A stretch of 64,000 bases of DNA. Origin: Bacteroidales bacterium (GTDB taxonomy: Bacteria > Bacteroidota > Bacteroidia > Bacteroidales > F082). A program made the position numbers and the translations under genes. A model generated the notes under the pieces. The model did no database searches and had not been told where the DNA came from. It worked only from the letters and a program-made list of their open reading frames with translations. Of this stretch, positions 57,376 through 64,000 are shown piece by piece; positions within the stretch are counted from its first letter, which is position 1; each line of letters opens with the position of its first letter. The stretch covers positions 1-64,000 of the forward strand of contig JAUXMV010000081.1 in NCBI GenBank assembly GCA_030683155.1, read 5' to 3'.

Positions 57376-57963
57376 GTGACAGAATTAGAACATATCCTGA
57401 CAAATTATAATAAAGCCACAATGATTTCAAACATTGCAGCTCACCCCGAATGTTTTAACGAATTGGTTGAGCTTGCTATTTCAGATAAACAGCCATATTC
57501 ACGGCGTGCATCATGGTTGTTATGGAGTTGTATGCAAGAAAACGACCAACGGTTGGGAGGTCGTGTCAATCAGCTAATTAATGCAATCCCGTCAAAGAAT
57601 GATGAACAACAAAGGGATATATTCATAATTCTTCAAAAGATGGAGCTTAATGAAGAATCTGAAGGAATTCTTTTTGATATTTGTGCAAGTGTTTGGGAAA
57701 AGATACATAAAAAGCCTTCTGTTCGTTATAATGCTTTTAAACTGATTACTAAAATAGCGAAACGATACCCTGAGCTATCTATTGAAATAGAATATCTTAT
57801 TCAAGAACAATATTTAGACTCGCTGTCCCCTTGTGCAAGAAAATCAATTTTACAAATGAGTAATCTCCTGATAAATAAAATTAATAAACCTGAAAAAGAA
57901 GGACAACCACCAGTAAATAGCACTCTAAGCGATCCGTCTCTAGCATCGGGAAACCAAAGCTGA
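57376..57963 (+). CDS. HEAT-like helical repeat protein with a repeat-derived C-terminus
   Basis: 195 residues from GTG 57376; TTG 57373 or an ATG at 57421 are alternatives, and the longer frame from 57337 overlaps the previous gene. All-helical, with 'ELVELAISDKQPYSRRASWL' and 'SVRYNAFKLITKIAKRYPEL' resembling HEAT repeats. The last ~16 residues (from about 57914) are encoded by repeat copy C, so the native C-terminus may have been replaced or extended. Function unknown. Confidence 0.7.
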   Translation: MTELEHILTNYNKATMISNIAAHPECFNELVELAISDKQPYSRRASWLLWSCMQENDQRLGGRVNQLINAIPSKNDEQQRDIFIILQKMELNEESEGILFDICASVWEKIHKKPSVRYNAFKLITKIAKRYPELSIEIEYLIQEQYLDSLSPCARKSILQMSNLLINKINKPEKEGQPPVNSTLSDPSLASGNQS

Positions 57964-58110
57964 GTTCATGCTGAAAGCACGTTCATTAAAACATTGCAGA
58001 TTTTTGCACTTCCTAATAGTATCTTACAACAGTGGTCTAGCATTCAAAAGTACGGTTCTGGGTGTTTTTGGTTCAGGAGCGGGCATACCTTTCCCGCATT
58101 GCGGCAAACG
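57914..58110 (+). repeat. Dispersed intergenic repeat, copy C (short)
   Basis: Matches copy B from TAAATAG through 'AGCATCG', 'TGAGTTC', 'ACATTGCAGATTTTTGC', 'CTTCCTAATAGTATCTTAC', 'AACAGTGGT.TAGCATTCAAAA', 'TTCTGGGTGTTTTTGGTTCA' and 'GGGCATACC'. It lacks the CATCCACCC block and the 3' hairpin units. It overlaps the end of the HEAT-like gene. Confidence 0.7.
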
Positions 58111-58707
58111 CAAAATGGACATTAAGTTTCTATAGCTGGTTGCATATGGTTTCGGACGAACAGAGCCGGAGAGTGGATGCTTAGGAGCTCTCTTATGATT
58201 TTCAAATGGCTGGTTTTGCAGGCCGGACACAGCCATGGGTTAAGGCCGGAAAGTCACTCCAAACGATCAAAGCTTGTTTCCAGGATTTTATTTTCCATTT
58301 CGATAGTCTGTATATCTGGTTTTTGTTGCGGGACAAACAGAAGCTGAGGGTTATAAAAGAAAGTGTAGATGTAAACAAGCAACTGCTGTTCAATGATGGT
58401 TAAACCCGATTTCTTTTCACTTTTCAGTAAATTTTTTGTGGTGAATAATTTAAAAGATTTAGAAAAAATCGTGTAATTTTGGAAGAGCTATCCGCCTGAG
58501 GTTGATTTAGTTCAACAACGCCAATACGCCATATGCATGCCGAAGGCTTAACGCAGGCAAACAACACATAGGTTGGGTGGTTATCGCTTGTGCAAATAAA
58601 TAACGGATAAGACGAGAAACATAATATACGGACATTTACAAAAGAAAGCAGACATTTACGGATTTGGAAATAGGTCATATAGTAGAACAATCAAAAAACA
58701 AAATGCT
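58111..58707. other. Gene-free interval after repeat copy C
   Basis: Short overlapping frames exist on both strands (58202-58403) without protein character. Around 58490-58600 is a locally structured stretch containing AACAACG and GTTGGGT motifs that loosely recalls a cassette recombination site. I do not call it one. Confidence 0.35.
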
Positions 58708-58935
58708 ATGAAAAAAATTTTATTCATTCCGTTTATACTTTCATTTCATTTCGCCTATGCTGGGACAGGCAGCGCTAAAGATGTAATTCTTTTCTATCTT
58801 GTAATTGCAGCAGTTTTGGCCTTTATTCTTGGAGTTTATTTTCTTATCGTTTTTATTAGGCGGCTTATTAAAAAGCGCAGAGAAAAGAAAATTGCTCTTC
58901 TAGCTGATGATGCTAGTGGCGAAAATAACAGTTAG
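58708..58935 (+). CDS. Small exported/membrane protein, unknown
   Basis: 75 residues. A signal peptide (ILFIPFILSFHFAYAG) is followed by one transmembrane helix (about 25-50) and a basic cytoplasmic tail (RRLIKKRREKK). No family recognised. It is isolated between the accessory block and the M3 peptidase. Confidence 0.6.
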   Translation: MKKILFIPFILSFHFAYAGTGSAKDVILFYLVIAAVLAFILGVYFLIVFIRRLIKKRREKKIALLADDASGENNS

Positions 58936-59106
58936 AAAGTTAATATGGAACTGTCCTGACGATGGATTTCGAGCACAATTATTTGGCGGCATGAAACTTT
59001 GACTAAAAATTAAAACGAATATTATTTCAAGTGTTAATAAAAGGAAGATGTTTTAGATTTAATTCCAAAGTGAATAATGCCAGCCGCAAATACTGCGTAT
59101 TGCAAT

Positions 59107-59137
59107 AAAAAAGCCGGTCATCAAAGCCGACTTTTTT
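59107..59137. terminator. Hairpin terminator after the M3 peptidase gene
   Basis: AAAAAAG-CGG and CCG-CTTTTTT arms with one mismatch give an A-run and T-run on either side. It lies 20 bp past the stop of the M3 peptidase and can also stop transcripts from the plus strand. Confidence 0.7.
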
Positions 59138-59157
59138 AGATTTCTCATATCGCGAAA

Positions 59158-61266
59158 TTATCTTAGACCGCGTTTTTTAAGCAGCGCTGTACGATCAGGT
59201 TCTTTGCCTCTGAAATCGACATAAAGCTGCATTGGATCAACTGTTCCGCCTTTTTCTAGAATATGTGTCCGAAACAGGCTTGCCGTATTTTTATCAAAAA
59301 GCCCCTTTTCTTTAAAAGCTTCGAAGGCGTCAGCATCAAGCACTTCAGACCACACATAACTATAATAGCCTGATGAATATCCTCCCGAGAAGATATGGCT
59401 GAAGTAGGTGCTTCTGTAGCGCAAAACTATTTCATCAATAAGTCCGGATTTTTTTACTGATTCAGCTTCAAAAGCATCCACATCCAGCTCCTCAGGCATT
59501 GTAAGCGTATGCCAGTCCATATCAAGCAAAGCTGCCGAAAGAAACTCAGCCATGGCAAAACCCTGATTGAAAGTCCCACTTTTTATCATTTTTTGAACCA
59601 AATCCTGGGGTATAAGTTCTCCTGTTTGATAATGAAAACCATACAGAGCAAGCACTTCGGGTTCAGAAGCCCAGTTTTCCATAATTTGCGACGGCAATTC
59701 AACAAAATCTCTTGGGACAGAGGTTCCGCTCAAACTGTTGTATTTTGTATTGGATAAAAGACCATGAAGTGCGTGGCCAAACTCATGAAAAAGTGTTTCA
59801 ACTTCATCCCAGCTCAGTAATGCAGACTGATCAGCTGAGGGTGCTGTAAAATTGAAGTTTGTTGTGATTATCGGGCTAATTCGTTCATTATCGGTATAAT
59901 ATTGTTTCCGGAAACTACTCATCCATGCTCCGCCGCGTTTGGATTCGCGCGGATAGAAATCCATCATCAAGATGCCAATATAGCTTCCATCTTCCTCTGT
60001 GACTTCATAAACCATTACATCAGGATGATATTTTGGCAAATCATTACGTTCAATAAATTTCAAACCCCAAAGCTTTCCAGCCAAAGTAAAAACGCCATCG
60101 CGCACATTTTCAAGCTTAAAGTAGGGTCTGAGCTGATTCTCGTCAAGATCATACTTTTCTTTTCGTAAAATTTCGGCAAAATACCACCAATCCCAGGGTT
60201 GCAATTTGAAGTTTTCTCCACTTTTGTAAATCATTTCCTGCAACATGGCTGCCTCCTTTTTTGCCATAGGCATGGCGTCGCTTATAAGGTCGTTGAGAAA
60301 GTTCATAACAGTAGCGGCATCTTTAGCCATATTTTGTTCCAAGACAAATGCCGCGTGATTTTCATATCCCAAAAGTTGCGCTCTCTCAACACGCAAAGCT
60401 GCGGTGCGACTCAAAATTTTCTTGTTATCGTTTTCGTCGTTGTTATCACCTTTATTGATATAGGCTTTGAAAATCTTCTCACGCAGTTTACGATTTTTCG
60501 CATACTGCAATACCGGAATCATACTTGGATTCTGGAGCGTGAACATCCATGAGGAAGAAAGTCCCGCATTGGTCGCAGCTTCTGCGGCACTTATCAGGGA
60601 TGCTTCCGGAATTCCATCCAATTCAGCAATATCAGTGATGATCAGCTTGAATTTATTTGTTTCGGCAAGTAAATTTTCACCGAAATGAAGTGAAAGCAAT
60701 GATAGCTCTTCATTAATTTTCCTGAGTTTATCCTGCTGAACAGAATCAAGTCGTGCTCCACCTCTGATAAAGCGTTTATACGTTTTATCGAGCAACATGG
60801 CTTGTTCTGGCGACAATTCCAGATTTTCTTTTTGAAGGTATATTTCCTCAACTTTTTTAAACAATCCAGGATTCAAAGTGATGTCATCACTGTGTTTTGA
60901 AATTAGAGGAGAAATTTGCCGGGCAAGTTCCTGCATTGTATCGTTTGTGAGTGATGCATTTAAGTTGTAGAAAACGCTGCTCACTTTCATCAAAATATTT
61001 CCACTTCTCTCAAAAGCCTCGATAACATTTTCGAAATCAGGTTTTTGATCGTTTTCAACTATTGCATCAATCTCTAATATTTGTTCTTCAATACCACGGA
61101 TGAACGCAGGAAGAAAATCCTCATGCTTTATCTCGTTAAAAGGAGGTATTCCATAAGGAGTTTTATACTCCAAAAAAAATGGGTTTTCCGGCTCCCTACT
61201 CATTTTTGTTTCGTTGCATGCCATAAGTGTCATGAAAATGATCAGAATTAGTAATAGCTTTTTCAT
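59158..61266 (-). CDS. M3-family peptidyl-dipeptidase lipoprotein
   Basis: 702 residues from ATG 61266; a longer frame to 61305 would put residues before the lipoprotein signal (LLLILIIFMTLMAC). The zinc motif is LFHEFGHALHG, with the second Glu further on ('ELPSQIMENW'). 'GIPPFNEIKHEDFLPAF' is the usual N-terminal block of oligopeptidase A/Dcp proteins. A lipid-anchored periplasmic Dcp would trim dipeptides from peptides. Monocistronic. Confidence 0.93.
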   Translation of the reverse strand: MKKLLLILIIFMTLMACNETKMSREPENPFFLEYKTPYGIPPFNEIKHEDFLPAFIRGIEEQILEIDAIVENDQKPDFENVIEAFERSGNILMKVSSVFYNLNASLTNDTMQELARQISPLISKHSDDITLNPGLFKKVEEIYLQKENLELSPEQAMLLDKTYKRFIRGGARLDSVQQDKLRKINEELSLLSLHFGENLLAETNKFKLIITDIAELDGIPEASLISAAEAATNAGLSSSWMFTLQNPSMIPVLQYAKNRKLREKIFKAYINKGDNNDENDNKKILSRTAALRVERAQLLGYENHAAFVLEQNMAKDAATVMNFLNDLISDAMPMAKKEAAMLQEMIYKSGENFKLQPWDWWYFAEILRKEKYDLDENQLRPYFKLENVRDGVFTLAGKLWGLKFIERNDLPKYHPDVMVYEVTEEDGSYIGILMMDFYPRESKRGGAWMSSFRKQYYTDNERISPIITTNFNFTAPSADQSALLSWDEVETLFHEFGHALHGLLSNTKYNSLSGTSVPRDFVELPSQIMENWASEPEVLALYGFHYQTGELIPQDLVQKMIKSGTFNQGFAMAEFLSAALLDMDWHTLTMPEELDVDAFEAESVKKSGLIDEIVLRYRSTYFSHIFSGGYSSGYYSYVWSEVLDADAFEAFKEKGLFDKNTASLFRTHILEKGGTVDPMQLYVDFRGKEPDRTALLKKRGLR

Positions 61267-61337
61267 AAATAGTGTAATAATTCGCCAAATTAGACGAAAA
61301 ACCACAATAGAATCAAGCTATTAAGTTAAAGGTAACA

Positions 61338-61368
61338 CAAAAAAAGCAAACGGAATTCCGTTTGCTTT
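61338..61368 (-). terminator. Terminator after the thioredoxin-fold genes
   Basis: A 26-bp perfect palindrome (61343-61368) centred on GAATTC, followed by a T-run on the minus strand, 23 bp past the stop at 61391. Confidence 0.85.
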
Positions 61369-61390
61369 AACACTTCAATTTATTATTTTA

Positions 61391-61993
61391 TCAGGATTTC
61401 TTCACCTTGATAGTACAGCCAATTGCTTTGGTAAACTCTGTCTCTATCTTCTTGCCATTCATCAGGGCCTCAATTGCTGATTCAACATATTTTTCAGTTG
61501 CTTTTGACGCATCCTCATGATTATTATCGATAGCTCCAATATATCTAACCACCAAATCATTATTTTCCTTGTTCAGAAGAAAAACATGTGGGGTGCGGGT
61601 AGCGCCATATTCTTTAAACACTGTCTGCTCGGCATCAATCAGATAAGGATATGGAAAACCTTTTGCTTTAGCTCTTTCCTGCATTTTTGAGAAGCTGTCC
61701 TGTGGCTGAACAACTGTGTCATTTGGATTAATCGCTATTACAGGATAACCTAGATCAACAAATTTGTTGTGCAATTCAATTTTACGGTCTTCATAGGCAA
61801 CAGAATATGGGCAATGATTGCAAGTAAACATTACAATAAAACCTTTGGCCTCATTAAAATCTGCCATTGACACCATTGTGCCATCAACATTGAGTAGTTT
61901 AAAATCGGAGGCTTTGTCGCCAACTTTATAACCTTGTGCAGCGGCAGAAATTGCTAAGCTCACCAAAAAGAAGAATAAAATAATTTGTTTCAT
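61391..61993 (-). CDS. Exported AhpC/TSA-type thioredoxin-fold protein
   Basis: 200 residues with signal peptide (ILFFFLVSLAISAAAQG). The redox site is FTCNHCPYSVAYEDR, a CxxC of the form CNHC, with a later 'ATRTPHVFLLNKE' cis-Pro region. This 'redoxin' subgroup is common in Bacteroidota; its substrate is unknown. It starts 11 bp after the TlpA-like gene, so the pair is an operon. Confidence 0.9.
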   Translation of the reverse strand: MKQIILFFFLVSLAISAAAQGYKVGDKASDFKLLNVDGTMVSMADFNEAKGFIVMFTCNHCPYSVAYEDRKIELHNKFVDLGYPVIAINPNDTVVQPQDSFSKMQERAKAKGFPYPYLIDAEQTVFKEYGATRTPHVFLLNKENNDLVVRYIGAIDNNHEDASKATEKYVESAIEALMNGKKIETEFTKAIGCTIKVKKS

Positions 61994-62004
61994 GATTAGA
62001 AAAT

Positions 62005-62502
62005 TTAGTTAGTTATTAATTTACTTATTATTTGATCAAGTTCATCAAAAGTGTATCCTCCTTCATGGAACACTTTTCGATTGTTTTTATATATCAATGT
62101 GGCAGGTATTGCCCCAGACCACGATTTGTCCACAATATCAATCCAGACATTGGCATTGGGAGCATGTAACAAAGTTACTTCTGCCCTCAATTGATTTTTT
62201 TCCAAAAATGGAATGAGTCTTTTCTCTTTGTCACGCAAAAAATCAAGACTTACCAGCAACATTTTGAATTTTTGACTTTCATATTTCTTGTTGATTTTTT
62301 CAAAGTCGGGAAGTTCTTTCACACATGGAGCACACCAGGTAGCCCAGAAATTTATTACGTAAGTGGTATCATTTTGTTTTTTCAGCCAGGGTTCGAATGT
62401 CTTGAAATCAATTGTAGGAACATCCCGAAAAGACTGAGAAATCAGTAAGAAAGGAGTAGTCTGCAAAAAGATAAAAATAATTATTGTATTGAAGTACTTC
62501 AT
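62005..62502 (-). CDS. TlpA/ResA-like thiol-disulfide oxidoreductase
   Basis: 165 residues from ATG 62502 (the longer frame to 62553 has no better signal). An N-terminal hydrophobic signal or anchor is followed by a thioredoxin fold with WATWCAPCVKELPDF (CAPC active site) and 'SGAIPATLIYKNNRK' (cis-Pro loop). It is likely a periplasmic reductase. Its neighbour on the far side is the CcsBA gene, so a role in apocytochrome c reduction is plausible. Confidence 0.9.
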   Translation of the reverse strand: MKYFNTIIIFIFLQTTPFLLISQSFRDVPTIDFKTFEPWLKKQNDTTYVINFWATWCAPCVKELPDFEKINKKYESQKFKMLLVSLDFLRDKEKRLIPFLEKNQLRAEVTLLHAPNANVWIDIVDKSWSGAIPATLIYKNNRKVFHEGGYTFDELDQIISKLITN

Positions 62503-62568
62503 AGTTACTTTATTAACTAACAGTATAACAACATTGTAACTTAAAATGTTCAAAGAGCATAATTAAAA

Positions 62569-62605
62569 AAACTTCGTCCGGCATTTAGACTGCCAGACGA
62601 AGTTT
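62569..62605 (-). terminator. Terminator after the ccsA-like gene
   Basis: A long stem of AAACTTCGTC/GACGAAGTTT and GGCA/TGCC with one mismatch, then a T-run on the minus strand, 11 bp past the stop at 62616. Confidence 0.85.
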
Positions 62606-62615
62606 CAAAAAAAGA

Positions 62616-64000
62616 TTATATGCTTTTTCGATCGGGCTTATACTGAAATTTCCTTTCGATAAGCCATGCCCAAACTGCCACAATGAAGACAACAGCAACG
62701 GTATAATAGACAAAGTTTGGAACCGGAACGGGGTCGCCGGCTGCATAAGAGTGCAAGCCCGAAAGGTAATAATTCACACCAAAATAGGTCATTATAACCG
62801 AGCTGAACGCAACCAGGGTAAACAAACTGAAGGTATAATCAGTTTTCAATCCAGGCGTGTATCCCATGTGAGAAATAAATGTATACACCAATATCGTTAC
62901 CAAGGCCCATGTTTCTTTTGGATCCCATCCCCAGTAACGGCCCCAGGATTCATTGGCCCAGATTCCACCAAGGAAAGTTCCAATTGTAAGCAGGTAAAGT
63001 CCAATAATTACGCTCCTTTCGTTGATATAGTTAAGCTCTTTGATTGTTGACTGTAATTTTGTGAAATTTGAAGGTAATTTAAGGATCATCAAAATCAAAT
63101 TAATGAAACCCAGCAATGCTGAAAGCGCAAGGAAACCATAGCTGGCAGTAATGACAGAAACGTGTATTGTTAGCCAGTATGATTTTAGAACAGGAACAAG
63201 ATTTGTAATTTCCGGATCCATCCATGAAAGATGTGCTACCATTAAAATTATCGAAGCAAGAACGGATGTCGCCGCAATTGTCATTTGCGATTTTCTGGAA
63301 AAGATTAAACCAGCCAGAACTGTTACCCAACCAATATATATCATGGATTCATAACCATTGCTCCAGGGTGCACGCCCTGCAATATACCATCGCATGGCCA
63401 GTCCAAGCGTCTGGAAAACGAAAAACACAATGATCAAAGCATAAAAGAAGCCAAGCGTTTTATTTATCCATTTCCTTTCATTGAAAAGATTTATAAACAC
63501 AAGTACAAGCATAATTATACCTGCCAGACCAAAATATTTTCCCAAACGATCGAAAATCATCATTTTGTTGTACCAGATTTCAGTTTTGATTTTCCCTTCG
63601 GAAGGCATTATATCTGAGCCAAACTTTCTTTGATAATCGAGCACGCCTTGTAAAAGCATCTCAGACTGCTGCATATTGCCTGAAGCCAGACTTGAGAAGT
63701 AAAAAGGCATGATTTCAGCCACGAAAGAAGAATCATCAGCATTTAGCCCTGCGACCTTTGCTCCTGGCGTTATCCAGGGAAAGTGGGAGTCACGGGGATC
63801 AGGTAAAATCTTCAGCAGATCGCCGGTATAAACCATGTAAGAAATATTTACACGCTCGTCAACTGCGATGACATCATTGTCAAATTTTCCTCTTTCAGCT
63901 GGTTTTTTTGCATAAGCCTGACTCACCAAATCGCGCAGGCGGTAACCACCACCCTGAGTAAAATCAAGCATATCAGTAAATGAAGCATAACCGCCGGAAA
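62616..64000 (-). CDS. Cytochrome c biogenesis protein CcsA/CcsBA, N-terminus off window
   Basis: The frame is open to the right edge, so 461 residues of a longer protein are visible (the first in-window Met is at 63971). A periplasmic segment precedes about eight helices containing the heme-handling WWD motif 'ESWGRYWGWDPKETWALVT' and conserved histidines (e.g. LTIHVSVITASYGF, SHMGYTPG). In Bacteroidota the CcsB and CcsA parts are often fused in one ~1000-residue protein; the visible part corresponds to the end of CcsB and all of CcsA. It carries heme out and attaches it to apocytochrome c (System II). Confidence 0.92.
   Translation of the reverse strand, partial: SGGYASFTDMLDFTQGGGYRLRDLVSQAYAKKPAERGKFDNDVIAVDERVNISYMVYTGDLLKILPDPRDSHFPWITPGAKVAGLNADDSSFVAEIMPFYFSSLASGNMQQSEMLLQGVLDYQRKFGSDIMPSEGKIKTEIWYNKMMIFDRLGKYFGLAGIIMLVLVFINLFNERKWINKTLGFFYALIIVFFVFQTLGLAMRWYIAGRAPWSNGYESMIYIGWVTVLAGLIFSRKSQMTIAATSVLASIILMVAHLSWMDPEITNLVPVLKSYWLTIHVSVITASYGFLALSALLGFINLILMILKLPSNFTKLQSTIKELNYINERSVIIGLYLLTIGTFLGGIWANESWGRYWGWDPKETWALVTILVYTFISHMGYTPGLKTDYTFSLFTLVAFSSVIMTYFGVNYYLSGLHSYAAGDPVPVPNFVYYTVAVVFIVAVWAWLIERKFQYKPDRKSI

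Noticed and set aside
58202-58403. Overlapping 63- and 65-codon frames on opposite strands
   Set aside because: Mutually overlapping, no domain, in the decayed stretch after repeat C.
58510-58578. attC-like site (GTTCAAC ... GTTGGGT) suggesting an integron cassette
   Set aside because: The end boxes match the loose consensus, but the arms do not pair convincingly and no integrase or second clear site is present. A dedicated attC covariance search would decide.

Overview
The window is a stretch of chromosome from a member of the Bacteroidota, most likely a Bacteroidales-like anaerobe or marine/sediment relative. The evidence is a type IX secretion (T9SS) C-terminal sorting domain on a giant surface protein, repeated promoter -7 elements of the Bacteroidota form TAnnTTTG (often TATCTTTG), almost no Shine-Dalgarno sites, and familiar gene orders (hpt-adk-obgE; rnpA-yidD-S41 protease). 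I see no rRNA, tRNA, CRISPR array, transposase or integrase.

Layout. 1-12.4 kb: two large secreted proteins on the minus strand. The first is cut by the left edge. The second has about 2130 residues, with three long internal repeats, dockerin-like and cohesin-like regions and a T9SS tail. A GC-rich, hairpin-bearing non-coding island lies between them, and a membrane hybrid histidine kinase follows. 12.7-22.8 kb: an SGNH hydrolase/kynureninase pair, an AI-2E-type permease, a C69 dipeptidase, purC-phoH, a SAM hydrolase-family protein, a PAP2 phosphatase and a TonB-C-like protein. 22.8-31.2 kb: obgE, a tandem two-domain adenylate kinase, hpt, an O-methyltransferase/M16 protease operon, a D-threonine aldolase-like enzyme and xseAB. 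31.4-39.3 kb: a soluble hybrid kinase, a TetR-RND-LolA-like-beta-barrel operon that looks like a complete envelope export route, and an ECF sigma factor with a near-ideal promoter. 39.4-51.5 kb: two methylthiotransferases, a ferredoxin reductase-like protein, DUF554, ilvE, a ChaN-like protein, cdd, an O-antigen ligase-like protein, S41 protease, yidD and rnpA.

51.5-59 kb is an accessory, A/T-rich region with all genes on the plus strand. Three degenerate copies of one long intergenic repeat (about 51.84, 53.84 and 57.91 kb) delimit two gene blocks. The first is a SnoaL-like/DUF1772-like/cupin trio. The second is AlkD-like, YafY/WYL regulator, BtrH-like, membrane protein and HEAT-like protein. 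One repeat copy carries seven 19-bp hairpin-forming tandem units where another copy has a single unit. The third copy appears to supply the end of a coding sequence. 59-64 kb returns to core-type genes: a lipoprotein M3 peptidase, two thioredoxin-fold proteins and the C-terminal part of a CcsBA cytochrome c maturation protein cut by the right edge.

The best candidates for something new are the repeat-delimited cassette region, the TetR-controlled RND/LolA-like/beta-barrel export operon with its operator, and the double adenylate kinase whose second domain has Asp-to-Lys changes at two magnesium-site positions. All functional calls come from reading the sequence, with no database search.
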